A stretch of 64,000 nt of DNA from Oncomelania hupensis (GCA_036898135.1 CM072514.1:82781433-82845432), one strand, 5' to 3'; positions 1 to 11,594 are shown, counted from the first letter of the stretch. Translations and numbers: made by a program. The notes: a model not told the origin generated them from the sequence alone.

Positions 1-496
1 GCGTTTGTATTTTTTATTTTAACTAAACCTGTAAAGGCTGATAGACGTTCTGTGTTGTAGGCCTGCTTACAACCCGGTTTCATTTGTATTGCATGATAAG
101 ATGATTATGTCCCTTTGTAAATAAATGCTTTCTGTTTTAGCGTTCTTGGCTTCGTAAAATAGTTTGCTGTCAATGTATGTCATGCCTTGAATTGTAAATA
201 ATATGTGCTAGTTTCGGGAGAATAAATCTTTTTTTTTTTAAAGAATAGTAAACATCATGATTTGTGTGCGTGTTTGGGTAGGTGTTAGAGACTCTTGGCG
301 AGTCTGCGTAGATGTGTGTGTATGTGTGTGTGTGCGGGTTTGTGTGTGTGTGTGATATGTCTGTCTGTCTGTCACCCCTTGGGGTCATGAGCAATCTTGT
401 CACTGTAGATTGTTCTAACCTATAAAGGGAACAGTGAAAGCCCCAGTTGAAAACCTGTCTTGCCTTTGTGGGCATGACTAATTCACTGCGGCAACA
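1..496. other. Unassigned AT-rich flank with (TG)n tract
   Basis: No gene seen. The stretch carries an AATAAA-like signal followed by a T-run near 220-242, which resembles the 3' end of a transcript or retroposon, then a (TG)n-rich microsatellite at about 262-357 and a short (CTGT)n run near 358-372. Confidence 0.4.
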
Positions 497-1079
497 GTTC
501 CCCCCGTTGGAGTGCCGGGGGTTTCAGTATAAATAGTATCCCCACTTTCTGGAAATTTAGTGCTTTAAATTCCCACTGTCGCTGTCTTCATCATTTGCTC
601 TTTCCCATTCCTGATCTGTCCTATCACTCTGCTATACTTTCTTCTTCTTCGCTAGATCAATGACCTACCTTTTTTCTTGAAAACTCTTCCTGGACAAGAC
701 TCCTTGTTTGTGTATGAGGTCTGTTGGATCAGCTTGGGAGTGTTGGACGCTTTCTGCCGGGTGGTCACTAGGGCTTCCTATGATTGTATCATTTCGCACT
801 ATAGGCATTTTATATGTACGTGTTTTGTTGATGATTTATAATGATGGTTGTATTCTATTTTGTTTTTGTAACCGGGGTGTTCGCGTAGTTGAGGTCAACC
901 CTCAGCCGTCCCCCGCGTGGGATGTCTTTATTGTAAAGTGACTGGCCGGTGGAGGGCATTCAATTTTCCCACTAGGGTTGTTTCGGCAGATCTTTTATGC
1001 GGATCGGGGGTTGTCCGATCCTGATTTGGCTCGGAAGAGTCCGCTGGACCTAAAGCAACAATAAATCAATCAATCAATA
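497..1079 (+). repeat. Dispersed ~590-bp retroposon-like repeat, copy 1
   Basis: This matches 20694-21297 along its whole length. Shared landmarks are a TATAAATAG box about 40 bp from the start, a conserved middle block, and a 3' end reading GGACCTAAAGCAA. Copy 1 ends in a short tandem tail (AATC)n at about 1056-1079. Two copies starting and ending at about the same points, with simple-repeat tails, fit a non-autonomous retroposon. No coding capacity is visible and the family is not recognised. Confidence 0.65.
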
Positions 1080-1199
1080 TTGATTCCAAGTTATTGTGAC
1101 ATCGTTAAGCGTGGCTTGGTAAGCCTACTGAAATATAAGAGTCGCTGTAGAAACGTAGAGGGGTAACGGAAAATGCGATCGATTGATACAGCATTTTCA

Positions 1200-1592
1200 G
1201 GGGTGTCGGATAGCGCAGTGGTTGGAGCACTCGCTACTGTGTCGCAAGTTAAGCACCGTCCAGTGTGGTTAGCACTTGGATGGGTGACCGCAAAACGCGA
1301 AGCGACAAATAACAACGCACCCAGTTGACTCAACTGTGACTGAGTACCTACTCTCTTAAGGATGGGGAAGGTAAAGCAGCGAGGGAGAGAGATGGGCATC
1401 ACCCTCATTACGCTGGCCCAAGATAAGTGTTTTGAGAAAGATGGAGTATGTTGGTTAAACGATCATCTGTGGTGCCCCTACGACCTTCGGGTTATGGGAC
1501 AGGACAGGACAGGAAGATAAGTGTGATCTCCAACATCACGCTCCCCATACGGCCACAAGGCTATGGACTACCTTTAGCTTTTACCTTTTTTT
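1200..1592 (+). repeat. Composite tRNA/5S-type SINE, copy 1 (interrupted)
   Basis: The first ~45 bp resemble the 5' half of a tRNA (A-box-like TAGCGCAGTGGTTGGAGC). They are followed by a segment matching the internal promoter of 5S rRNA (AAGTTAAGCAC, then TGGTTAGCACTTGGATGGG). A second copy lies on the minus strand at 18959-19264. The body is split by an 84-bp RTE tail fragment at 1430-1513; copy 2 shows the uninterrupted sequence. The element ends in a T-rich (ACCTTTTTT) tail. Confidence 0.75.
1430..1513 (+). mobile_element. 84-bp 5'-truncated RTE tail fragment inside a SINE
   Basis: Only the last codons and the GGACA/GGATA pentanucleotide tail of the RTE family are present. It is flanked by a perfect 10-bp TSD, AAGATAAGTG, at 1420-1429 and 1514-1523. 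The intact site is seen in the minus-strand SINE copy at 18959-19264. Confidence 0.85.
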
Positions 1593-1664
1593 CAGGTGTA
1601 TTTTCTCAGAGAGAGGTGATTGTGCAACAATGAAGGATGGAACGAGCGTTTGTGAGCGCGCACG

Positions 1665-1747
<83 letters not shown>

Positions 1748-1844
1748 GGAGGGGTGGGAGTGGGTTATGAAGGGAGTTCAATATGAATAACCAATATATC
1801 TGAATAGAAATGTAGCCAGAGTTCTGGATTTTCCAGCTCATCTC
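1593..1844. repeat. (GA)n microsatellite and flank
   Basis: A pure GA run covers about 1668-1742. The flanks show no gene. Confidence 0.9.
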
Positions 1845-3223
1845 TGGGAGTGCCCTAGGGCTCGGTGGCGACCCCTCTACTTTTTCTATCGCTGTGTCTG
1901 ACGTTGGACGAGGAGTTTCTGCCGGCAATTCTGCCACCCTCTACGCTGATGATGTCACCATTTAGAGGACCACCCGCGGCGGAGTGCTTCGTGCCGACTA
2001 TCCCCCTGCTGCGCCAGGATCTGCTGAATTTCCAGTCAGACATCGACCTGGTGGCGGCGTCTCTCCGCACCGTTGGGCTAACACTGGCTCCGGCCAAGAC
2101 CGTTTTCGTCCCATTCTCCCATCGATGGGATCCGTTCTTTGACAGCCTCACCGTTAGGGTTTACGGTACTGACATTCCCACCTCCAAATAAGTCAGGTAC
2201 TTGGGTTTCCTTTTCCAGCAGAGTGGTCGCTGTCAACCCCACGTGGCTCACTGCGTCGCCAACGCCAGCCGCGCGCTGGGTGTGATCTTTGCTGTCAAAC
2301 ACGAGTCTTGGGGGTCAGGATCGTAGGTCGCTGGTGTCGCTGGTCGTTTCTTTGGTGCGGTTGCGCCTGCTGTATGGGACTGAGTTGTTGTATGATCTCT
2401 CGTCCTCTTTGATGTCCAGGCTGGTTGTGACCGAGAGCAAAGCCCTGTGTGTTGCTCTCTCCTTACAGCCTTCCACCCCCTCTCCGCGAGTCTACCGTCT
2501 AGCTGGTGTTTTACCACTTGATTTACAAATTTAAAAAAAAACTCACCGCTAACTTTGTCATTCGAGTTGAAAACTCCACCTCAGATGAGCTCTCTCACTC
2601 CTATATGTGGCCCGTTTCTTCAACATCTATGTTGAGACTGGGCTCTTTTGCCCACAGTATTTTGCAGACTTTACCTGGGGGAGCACTTGTCCTGTGGAGC
2701 CCCTGCAACCTCAGCGTCCCCCGTTGGAGATCCCTGTCTTAGAGGTCTCGCTGGGATTCGAAGGCCTCACACGTCAACGTGACCTTCTATTTATTACTCA
2801 GCTGACTCGTGAGCGGTTTGGGGCCGCCGCGGGATCGCTGAAAATCTTTACCGACGGCTCAGTTCTAGAGGATCGCAGGGCCGGTTGTGGCTTCTACATC
2901 GAGGGCGTGGGAGGGTCCTCCTACGGCGTCCCACCCGGCTCCTGTATCATCACTTGTGAGCTTCTTGCCATCAGAGAAGCCCTACACGTGTTGTCTAATT
3001 CCCGGCTTCCTGAGGACATCAAACTGACTATTTTTTGCTGATTCTTTGGGTGCTCTCACTAGTATACAGCGTGGCTATTCTGTCTCCCGACCTACACTGG
3101 TTTATGATATGCAGGGCCTGATACGGTCTCTTGCACTTAGGCGTATAGCTGTTTCTATGGCCTGGATCCCGTCTCCACGTGGGGATCGGTAGTAACGAGC
3201 TGGCCGACCGTCTTGTTGGTTGA
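1845..3223 (+). pseudogene. I-like non-LTR retrotransposon relic (RT palm/thumb to RNase H)
   Basis: Frameshifted remains of a reverse transcriptase read YADD at 1942-1953, then thumb-like sequence to about 2190 (LAPAKTVFVPF). An RNase H domain follows at about 2840-3215: IFTDGS near 2847, CELLAIREAL near 2957, and a shifted-frame SHVGIGSNELADRL at 3172-3213. An RNase H domain after RT is typical of the I/Ingi group of non-LTR elements. Several frameshifts and stops make it inactive. It stops abruptly at 3223, where an RTE fragment begins. Confidence 0.75.
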
Positions 3224-4475
3224 AACCCCAAGCTGAACAAATCATAGCTGAAGAACAAGCAGGATTCAGGGCAGGGCGAAGTACCACTGAGCAGATTTTC
3301 AACCTCAGAATAATCTGTGAGAAATACCTACAACACCAACAACATCTCTACATGTGTTTGTAGACTTCAAGAAAGCGTTTGACCGAGTCTGGCATGCAGC
3401 TCTATGGGCAACAATGAAAGTGTACAACATCAGCCCTAAAATTATTGAAGTCATCAAAAGCCTATATGACAAGGCTACCAGTGCAGTCCTCCACAACAGC
3501 GCCATCGGGAACTGGTTCAGAACAACAATCGGTGTGCGTCAAGGATGCCTACTCTCTCCAACACTCTTCAACATCTTCCTAGAGCGCATCATGTCAGATG
3601 CTCTTGCAGATCATGAAGGCACAGTCAGCATAGGTGGTAGAGCAATCTCCAATCTTCGTTTTGCGGATGACATTGATGGATTGGCTGGAGAGGAACAAGA
3701 ACTTGAACAGCTGGTACAGAGGCTTGACACCACCTCCAGAGCCTATGGAATGGAAATAAGTGCAGAGAAGACCAAAATGATGACCAACACCACCAATGGC
3801 ATCAACACGGACATCAAAGTCCAAGGCCAATCCCTCAACACAGTGGATAGCTTCAAATATTTAGGAGCCATTGTATCAGACAATGGGTCCCGACAGGAAG
3901 TCCTCTCCATGATCGCACAAACAACTGCTGTCCTGACTAGGTTGAAGCCCATTTGGAAAGACAGGACCATCAGTCTACATTCCAAAGTAAGACTGCTGCG
4001 CTCCATTGTCATCTCCTTCTTCCTATATGCTTGCGAAGCATAGACCCTCATAGGAGATCTCCAACGAAGAATACAAAGCATGGAGATGAGGTGCTACAGA
4101 AGACTTCTGGGCATTTCATATACCCAACACATCACCAACGACGAAGTCCGACAGACCATCACACAAGCCATTGGACAACACGATGACCTGATCATAGTGG
4201 TGAAGAAATGGAAACTCCGATGGTATGGCCACGTCACCAGATCATCAGGCCTTGCAAAGACTATTCTGCAAGGCACAGTGCAAGGAGGTAGAAGAAGAGG
4301 GAGACCAAAAAAGAGGTGGGAGGACAACATTCGAGAATGGACTGGTTTGACACTGAGCGAAGCCACCAGGGCTGCTGAGGACAGAGAAAAATGGAGTATG
4401 CTGGTTAAACTATCATATGTGGTGTCCTACGACCTCCGGGTTACGGGACAGGATAGGATAGGATATGATAGGATG
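3224..4475 (+). pseudogene. RTE-type retrotransposon, 5'-truncated copy
   Basis: This encodes the RT domain from the [16 protein letters not shown] region, through [16 protein letters not shown] and FADDIDG, to the C-terminal [10 protein letters not shown] block. It ends in the family's GGATA-type tail at about 4446-4475. Compared with the intact copy (12757-15852) it lacks endonuclease and the start of RT. It has a frameshift near 3352 and a stop near 4042. It abuts the I-like relic upstream and an L2-like relic downstream. Confidence 0.9.
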
Positions 4476-4725
4476 ACACCACTACTATATTATCTCCACT
4501 GGCTTCCTGTATCTCAGAGGATTACCTACAAAATCTGTACTTTTTGTTACAAGTGCGTCCATGGCTTAGCCCTTTCCTACCTCACCCAGAACGTTCAATT
4601 CTATAAACCTTCTTGAAATCTTCGTTCTTCCTCTGACACTCTCATGCTACAAATACCCTGCTACAAACTCTCCTTTACAGGCTGTCGACCCTTCTCAGTG
4701 CTTAGTCCTTGAACTTGGAACCCTC

Positions 4726-4790
<65 letters not shown>

Positions 4791-4862
4791 TCGCAGCTCT
4801 CCGAACATAGCCACTTTTAAGTTCAACTTAAAAACTCATCTCTTCCCTAAAAATGTTTTATC
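4476..4862 (+). pseudogene. L2-like retrotransposon C-terminal relic
   Basis: The short open stretch LHWLPVSQRITYKICTFCYK, then GLALSYL, matches the conserved region after RT in L2/CR1-type elements. It resembles the better copy at 10262-10765. The remainder (FKFNLKTHLFP near 4818-4850) is recognisable after a (CT)n microsatellite at about 4729-4786 that interrupts it. It is a decayed fragment; the exact clade is not fixed. Confidence 0.65.
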
Positions 4863-5228
4863 TCGCCTCAAGTCAAGTCAAGTCAAATAATTTTGTTGCC
4901 AAGATAATATACAATGAATATTTCTCAGAATCGAGATCACACACATACACACGCACACCTCCACACGTGCACACACACACACACACACACACGCACACTC
5001 TCCCTCTTACCACCTTGTTGAATCTTGTATTGCTTCCTTGGCGATATGAGAGGTCAAAAAGGTGCAGCAAAGTAAGATATGCCAGTTTAAGTTCGAACGT
5101 GTTAGACACAATGTTATCTCTGCTGAAGTTTAAAATACAGGCTTTGGAAGAAATGAATAGTGACATGTTCTCTATGAAATTGGCTGCATAAGAGGTTATA
5201 GGAAAGTGCTGAGAGATAAAAGGATCGG

Positions 5229-5261
<33 letters not shown>

Positions 5262-5370
5262 ACAGCACCTATATAGATTTTTTTTAAAAATACAATTAAA
5301 AAAACAATAAGGAAACAAAACAGCTACTACAATGGGCAGTTTGTAGTCGGAAGGAGGAGTATGATGATGG
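4863..5370 (-). repeat. Probable retroposon 3' end with (TCAAG)n tail; CA and poly(A) tracts
   Basis: A run of TCAAG units at 4869-4886, followed by TTTCTCAGAA near 4920-4930, is the reverse complement of the tail region of the insert ending at about 56582. This suggests the same family in minus orientation. A (CA)n tract lies at about 4970-4992 and a ~28-bp poly(A) at about 5234-5261. No gene seen. Confidence 0.4.
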
Positions 5371-5386
5371 TGTGTGTGTGTGGGTG

Positions 5387-5417
<31 letters not shown>

Positions 5418-5700
5418 CTGTGTGAGCACGGGTGTGTGAAGATTTGAGTGCGTTTGTGTTTGTTTATGTGTCACTCTGTGTGCGTGCGCCCGTGTGCGCA
5501 CGATAATTATGTGTGCTTGTTTGCGTGTGGGTGCTTGCGTCGTGTGTGTGCATTTGACTGTTTGTGTTTGTGTGTGTGCGCTTGCTTGCTTTCGCGCGTG
5601 TGTTGGAATTTGAGTGCGTTTGTGTTTGTGTGGGCGTCACTCTGTGTGCCTGCGTCCGTGTGCGTAAGAATGTGTGTATGCACGGGGAAATGTCTGCGTG
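5371..5700. repeat. TG-rich minisatellite region
   Basis: Imperfect (TG)n with a ~160-bp partial duplication: blocks near 5440-5500 and 5608-5670 share TTTGAGTGCGTTTGTGTTTG and TCACTCTGTGTGC. Open frames through it are low-complexity artefacts. Confidence 0.75.
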
Positions 5701-5707
5701 TTTCTGT

Positions 5708-7562
5708 CCTATCCTATCCTATCCCGTAACTCGACAGTCGTTGCGGCACCACAGATGATCGTCAATCAGACTACTCTATCTTTCTCTGTACTCAGCAACC
5801 CTCATGGCTTCCCTCAGTGTCAAGCTAGTCCATTCTCGAATGTTGTCCTCCCACCTCTTTTTCTGTCTCCATCTTCTTCTGCCTACTTGGACCGTGCCTT
5901 GCAGGACGGTATTTGCAAAGCCTGATGCGCTGGTGACGTGGCCATACCATCGGAGTTTCCATTTCTTCACCGTTGTGAGCATGTCAACGTGTTGTCCAAT
6001 GGCTTGTGTGATTGTCTGTCAGTCCTCGTCGTTGATGATGTGCTGGGTATTGGAAATCTTCTGTAGTAATTCATTTCCATGCTTTGTATTCTTAGTTTTG
6101 TAGATCTGCTGTGAGAGTCCATATTTCGCCAGCGTATATGAAGATGGAAATGACAAGGGAGCGCAACAGCCGTACCTTGGAGTGTAGACGGATGATCCTG
6201 TCTATCCAAATGGGCTTCAACCTTGTCAGGGCAGCAGTTGTTTGTCGATCCTGTAGATGACTTCCTATCTGGACCCATTATCTGGTACAATGGCCCTAAA
6301 TATTTGAAGCTATGCACCGTGCTGAGGGGTTGGTCTTGGACTTTGATGTCCGAGTTGATGCCATTGGTGTTGTTGGCCATCATTTTGGTCTTCTCTGCAC
6401 TTATTTCCATTCCATAAGCTCTAGAGGTGGTGTCAGGTCTCTGTATCAGCTGTTCAAGTTCTTATTAATCTCCTGCCAATCCGTCAATGTCGTCCGCAAA
6501 ACTGAGGTTGGAGATTGCTGTACCCACTATGCTGACTGTGCCTTCGTGATCTGCAAGGGCATCTGACATGATGCGCTCCAGGAAGATGATGAAGAATGGA
6601 AAGAGTAGACATCCTTGACGCACGCCGATGGCTGTTCTGAACCAGATCCCGACGGCGCTGTTGTGGAGGACTGCACTGGTAACCTTGTCAGACAGGCGTT
6701 TGATGACTGCCATAATGTTAGGGTTGATGTTGTTACACTCTCATGTTTGCCCACAGAGCTGCATTCTAAACTCTGTCAAGCGCTTTCTTGAAGTCTACAA
6801 ACACATCATATAGATGTAGTTGCTGCTGTAGGTATGTCTCGCAAATTATTCCGAGGTTGAAAATCTGCTCAGTGGACCTTAGCCTTGCCCTGAATCCTTT
6901 ATTATGCCATTATTATTCAGCTATGACGTGTTCAGCTTGGGGTTTCAACCTGTTGAGTATTATTTTCAGGAGGACTTTTCTGGGATGGCTGGTGAGGCTG
7001 ATGGTGCGGTATATGCAGCTCAATGCCTATGTGTGCAGCACTGTTTAGTGCCTCCACATTTTGCTGGCTGCGGGCTATTTATAACTTGCCTGCACCCTCC
7101 CTTCCAGTGAAAGGAATGGAAAGAAAGCATCGGCGAAGCAATTTATAGCTAGCTTGGCTGACCTAACCTCAAAACTAAAAAGCTTTGGTTGAGTCGCTGT
7201 GGGTAGTTTTCGCACTCCTGAAGGTTACCCCTTTTGGGAAGAGTGATGACAAGCGACTGGGTGGGGCTGTTGTTGGCCACTCCCCACTCTGCCAGATCTT
7301 GTTACAGATAATTGTGAGGGCGTCAATCATTGCTTCTCCTGCTTGAAGCAATTTTGCGGGTATGTTGTCCACTCCCGATGACTTCCCCTCCTTCAGCGAT
7401 TGCATTGCTGCCTTAACGTCTTCTCGGAGAATTGGGAGGATTTCTTCTTGTTCACTGTTCTTGGGGACATGCATGCTAGAACTGATGGGTCTCCGTTTGG
7501 TTTGTGATTGTAAAGGTCAGAGCAATATTCGTCCTTCTATCCAAGATTTCTTGAGGGTAAAA
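5708..7562 (-). pseudogene. Degraded RTE copy, minus strand
   Basis: Starting with the reverse-complement tail (CCTAT)n near 5708, this reads upstream through the C-terminal block, RT catalytic region (FADDIDG near 6485-6510) and the segment around ILPILREDV near 7420. Many frameshifts and a ~195-bp unrelated insertion (7010-7206) break it. It ends at the SIQDFL-equivalent position near 7552, so the endonuclease half is missing. It is more diverged from the other copies here than they are from each other, so it is probably an old insertion. Confidence 0.85.
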
Positions 7563-8099
7563 GCCTAAACGTCGCGTCCGAGCTCTCAATAAGGGGTGCT
7601 ATACATGTAGCAGTTTACACAATGGAGATTTCCTCCAAACGTAGGTAATTATCGTATACGTTTTGGCGGACTTATCCGCAGGGTAAGCTGCTTCATGATC
7701 AAGATCGTCTGCTATAATCAGTACAGGACACAGGCGCCGGTATTTAGATGTGAAAGCATCTCTCTAAAGAACATCTAGTAAATACAGAGAGAGCGACCAA
7801 AATGTTTATTACGGAAAGAGGGGAACTTCCATTATGTCCTACACAAAAATGCGAGACGCTCTCACGGATTATTTCCCTTTGCTCGGGCTGGCTATATTTC
7901 GCCATCTGCTATATGAATGATCTGTGCGTGGTAACTTATTGAGTCTATGCCATTGCAAAAGAACATTTTTATGGCAACGTTTGCAAAAACCAAACTTTTA
8001 ACCATCACTATTATTAACATTCCGCTACTGCTGTCTTTTTTTTGTTATGTTTACTTATTGACATTTATTAGGCGCTTTTATGCTGCTTATGTGTGTATG
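7563..8099. other. Intergenic, nothing recognised
   Basis: AT-rich sequence without convincing coding potential, tandem repeats or similarity to other parts of the window. Confidence 0.5.
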
Positions 8100-8599
8100 C
8101 ACAAGTATATCAACTAACAAGTTAGTATCTCTCTTCTATGTCTCTATCGACGTGCGCGTACAACCGGTTGCTTCCCTTTACATGCTTTGCGCTCTATAAA
8201 GCGTCGTCGGCCTGAAATAACTTTTTAGAAACTTCAAAACCCAGGGGAATTATGGGTAGAGAAATCCTTTTCTGAAATGACGTCGGCCAAATCCTTCTTT
8301 AGTTTCTTTGCTCGAGCAAAGGCAACCTCATAGGTATGGAGCACTTCGTCCATTATAACTCCATCACTGATAATACTGCTGACAAGTTTCTGCCTTTGTT
8401 CACTACCAGAAATATGCAGTTCCTCTCCCAACTTTCGTTTCATTTCAGCGAGCACATCTTCGCGAGAACAGATTTCCCAGAATTCTCTATTCTATTTTTA
8501 GGTTTGGGATATTCCCGTCTCAGCTTGTGGCTAAACGGGACCACCGCACGTCGACTGGGGGCAATACGAGATACTAACTTGTTAGTTGATATACTTGTG
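8100..8599. mobile_element. 500-bp DNA-transposon-like element with perfect 32-bp TIRs
   Basis: Bases 8100-8131 (beginning CACAAGTATATC) are exactly reverse-complementary to 8568-8599. The pair is flanked by a direct repeat GTGTATG at 8093-8099 and 8600-8606, a plausible 7-8 bp TSD. A 7-8 bp TSD with CA-starting TIRs would fit hAT- or P-like families, but no transposase is present. It holds a 73-codon minus-strand open frame. Confidence 0.75.
8234..8455 (-). CDS. Unrecognised small ORF inside the TIR element
   Basis: This minus-strand frame reads about 73 codons from a GTG-equivalent start, and is open slightly further upstream (to about 8492). The product is charged and probably helical: an EMKRKLGEELHISG segment, then VLHTYEVAFARAKKLKKDL, ending HNSPGF. 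I do not recognise the family. Composition looks protein-like rather than low-complexity. No good splice acceptor or ATG is evident at its start, so it may be an exon fragment captured by the element, or chance. Confidence 0.3.
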   Translation of the reverse strand: MLAEMKRKLGEELHISGSEQRQKLVSSIISDGVIMDEVLHTYEVAFARAKKLKKDLADVISEKDFSTHNSPGF

Positions 8600-8724
8600 G
8601 TGTATGTCATAGGTTCGTTTTCTGACCTTGAATTTATTATTTTTTAATCAACGACAGATATTTTAAAATTAAAATATGCATGACAGACTGTTTCATTTAC
8701 CCGAAACTGTGTAAATCCGTAATC

Positions 8725-8789
<65 letters not shown>

Positions 8790-9459
8790 CTGTCATTCAA
8801 TCAATTAATCACAATAAAGCACAATAACAAAATGTTTCACTAATAGTGTGAATTTAATTTATATCAGGTGTCCCCCTACCCCCCAACCCTCTCACCTCCC
8901 ACATCACTGGCTTAATAACATCAGTCACTTCATGGAAAATAATTAATTAATCAGACAGAACAATCAGAACCTAGACTACAACATTCCACGCAATATAGAT
9001 CTAATGCGCAGAAATTCACAGATCAGAACAAGGACTGAGTTTCTACATTACATTTGTTTCCCGTTTACACTCAAACGAAAAGGGATTACAACAGATCAAG
9101 GACCATTTTTGTGCCTTGGTAAGGGGTTATCTTGCACAGTATTTGATCACGAGGAGAAAACAGACTTAGTCTAATTTAACTTGTTAACATAAGCAGTTTG
9201 ACGAAGCCAAACTGCCAATCTGACATCTACTTTTGAAATATAAGCACAAATATAGTCAAACAACCTAGCAATAACGTAAACAGTGAGCGACCTGTTGAAA
9301 GTAAACTGTCAGCAAGCAAACTGTTTTGGATTTAGCACATAGGTATAACATGAATCATTCAAGCCGCTCTCCGATTCTTTTAACACTAACAACACTGCAG
9401 CGGTCTTAGTTTAGGCCTACATAAACACAAAAAAATGAAGTTTTTCAATTGCAATTTAC
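8600..9459. other. Intergenic with (GA)n microsatellite
   Basis: A (GA)n run at about 8727-8788. No gene seen in the rest. If the THAP exon at 9460-9598 belongs to a gene, this would be part of its first intron. Confidence 0.5.
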
Positions 9460-9598
9460 CTTTCTTTGTCTCTTGGAAATTTGAAAAAGGACTTGCCAAC
9501 ACAACTTTCTTGTATCTGGCATTATGGCAATTGATAGCTGTACAAAAGTCACCGCCCTGTTTCACTCGGTCGCCTTTTGACTTTCTGCCACGAGCCAT
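9460..9598 (-). CDS. THAP-type zinc finger, first coding exon (partial)
   Basis: Read on the minus strand from ATG at 9598, 46 codons begin MARGRKSKG and contain FCTAINCHNARYKK followed by FSNFQETKK. This resembles the start of a C2CH THAP DNA-binding domain: C-x4-C, an N/R-rich patch, then spaced aromatics. The exon ends AAAG|GTAAATT, a good splice donor, at a point where THAP domains are often split. The second half (CxxH) should lie in a later exon, which I could not find down to 7563. It could be a host THAP gene or a P-element-like transposase exon, and may be a relic. Confidence 0.45.
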
Positions 9599-10228
9599 TT
9601 TCAGCATGTCGAAAAAGGAGCATAACTCGTACATTTCGTCTCGCGGTTCTGTACCAAGTTCCCCCTCTTTCTATCATTAAGCTCTTTGGAGCGACGCAAT
9701 AAGATTCTGCATCTCTCACATGCACGTGTTAGAAATATTTTATTTTATTTTATTTTATTTTTGCATTTGTATTTTGGCTAAGCTGCCTTTGAAAACGACA
9801 CATGCCGTACACTAGCTTAGTGCATTTTTGAACACTGACAGCATAAGCTACAACCTTATCTGTTGGCTCTCTAATACCGGCTTTGGTAAATGATTTCTTT
9901 AGCTCTAAAACAGTCGCTATTAATAGACACAAAAAACTACGGAATTTATATATATGTTTCATTTCTGATTCTGAAAGTGGGCCCCTGTAAGACAACGTCT
10001 ATTGCCGTTCCCAACAGCTGTCGCAGCCTTCGCGTGTTTCGGCTTGTGATACCCGGTCAACTTCCTGGACGGAAAAAAAATTTAGTCACAACCTTTCTTT
10101 TTTATTTCATTATTATTTATTTCATAAGCTTGTCAGGAAGTTTTCAGCGGAATAATGACGAATAAATACACCCCTCTATGACAATATTTATTTGCTTTGT
10201 TGACTATGTTCGTATTTAAATTAGAATA
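9599..10228. other. Intergenic; (TTTTA)n and a short shared repeat
   Basis: A (TTTTA)n tract at about 9737-9762. The stretch around 9865-9945 (TACCGGCTTTGG, then AAAAACTACGGAATTTAT) resembles 39150-39255 and 61935-62000, marking a small dispersed repeat. No gene seen. Confidence 0.5.
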
Positions 10229-10261
10229 ATGCTCATCATATTGTTGGTGTTGATGCAGTTT

Positions 10262-10765
10262 CTTTTGAGGGATGCATGCACACATTTGGTCAGCGCTTTT
10301 GTGGCATCCAGACTTGATTATTGTAATTCAGTTCTAGCTGGTCTCCCCATTGATGAGGCTAGCCGACTGCAGCGTGTACAGAAATGTGCTGCTCGGCTTG
10401 TGCTTAAAAAACGAAAGCGTGATCATGTCACGCCTCTTTTAATGGAGCTTCACTGGCTCCCTATCAAGTTCCGCATTGAATATAAAATTGCTGCCATAGC
10501 TTTCAGTCACTTCGACCAGTCACGTCCACCATATCTGTCTGAGGTACTCACTACCTACACTACAACTTGTTCTCTACGCTCATCAGAGGAACAATTTTTG
10601 ATAACGCCCAAACGTCGGCTTATAACAATAGGCGAGCCGTCTTTGAGTTTTCAAGCACCCAAGGTTTGGAATGCGCTACCTACCGGTTTAAGACATTGCA
10701 TAGACCGTTTTCGTTCAAGAGCTGCTTAAAAGCTCACTTGTTCAGCAAGACGTTTTCTGTGTAAA
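10262..10765 (+). pseudogene. L2-like non-LTR retrotransposon, C-terminal part
   Basis: An open stretch of about 150 codons contains FVASRLDYCNSVLAGLP, HVTPLLMELHWLPIKFRIEY, APKVWNALP, and after a frameshift near 10715 LKAHLFSKTFSV and a stop. This is the conserved region following RT in L2-type elements. Everything upstream, including RT and endonuclease, is missing. The frame is well preserved apart from the single shift. Confidence 0.8.
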
Positions 10766-10825
10766 TAGTAAGAACAATAATAATACTTTCTGAATGATGC
10801 TGTACATGATGTAGTGCGAATGTTG

Positions 10826-11050
10826 TGACTTCAATATTTTTAGGGCTGATATTGTAAACTCTCATGATTGCCCATAGAGCTGCATGCCAGACTCGGTCAA
10901 ACGCTTTCTTGAAGTCTACAAACACATGTAGAGATGTTGTTGGTGTTGTAGGTATTTCTCGCAGATTATTCTGAGGTTGAAAAGCTGTTCAGTGGTACTT
11001 CGCCCTGCTCTGAATCTTGCTTGTTCTTCAGCTATTATTTGTTCAGCTTG
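10826..11050 (-). pseudogene. RTE RT fragment at the left edge of unit A
   Basis: A short minus-strand RT piece ([17 protein letters not shown] down to [10 protein letters not shown]) shared with 40212-40445 in unit B. It predates the duplication and lies at its boundary. Confidence 0.85.
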
Positions 11051-11594
11051 TCTATAGTTGTTCGCATTAATGTTTAGCCTTGTTGTTGGCCTACCTTCAG
11101 AAAGAGTTTTAAAATAAACCAGAAAGTTTGGTTCTTATCTGACGATTCTTAATTTGATTTTTATCTTCTTTTTTTCTGCCTGAAACTCGTGGCTATGGGT
11201 GAAAATAGGTCGTGGGTATCTTTATGGTCGAATTTGGGATTTTAGTAAAAAATGAGTTCTTGAAACACTAGATAATGACGCAGTATTAAAGTTTTTGGCC
11301 AAAACCACTTTTAAAGTACTTTATTTGGGGCTTAATAACATCAAAACTACGCGAAACTAAGCTGTTCTTTACGATTAATTGCTTATTGTGAAAGCATAAT
11401 ATTTGGTCTTAACCCTTACAGAACCCCATCACTTTGGTATTTCCGTGAAGGGGAATTCTCCCGCTCTTTTGTGAAAGTTTCGGTAAGCCAGGCCATTTGC
11501 TCTATTAGGAAAAAAACGTATACACAAATACTACAAGATTGACCAAACAGGTAGGCTGCGACAATTGAGCTTCCTCATAGGTTATCTCCGCTAA
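11051..11594. other. Unit A unique sequence
   Basis: Matches 40446-41016 closely; no gene seen. Confidence 0.6.

Noticed and set aside
170..475. Minus-strand open frame rich in HTHT
   Set aside because: Translation of a TG/CA microsatellite; no conserved protein features.
1200..1310. A 5S rRNA gene
   Set aside because: Only the internal promoter region matches; the rest is absent and the sequence belongs to a SINE found twice.
1581..1937. Minus-strand frame with a long LS repeat
   Set aside because: Reads through the (GA)n microsatellite; low complexity.
5196..5758. Cysteine/valine-rich frames resembling small secreted peptides
   Set aside because: Produced by (TG)n repeats read as CVCV; not real cysteine frameworks.
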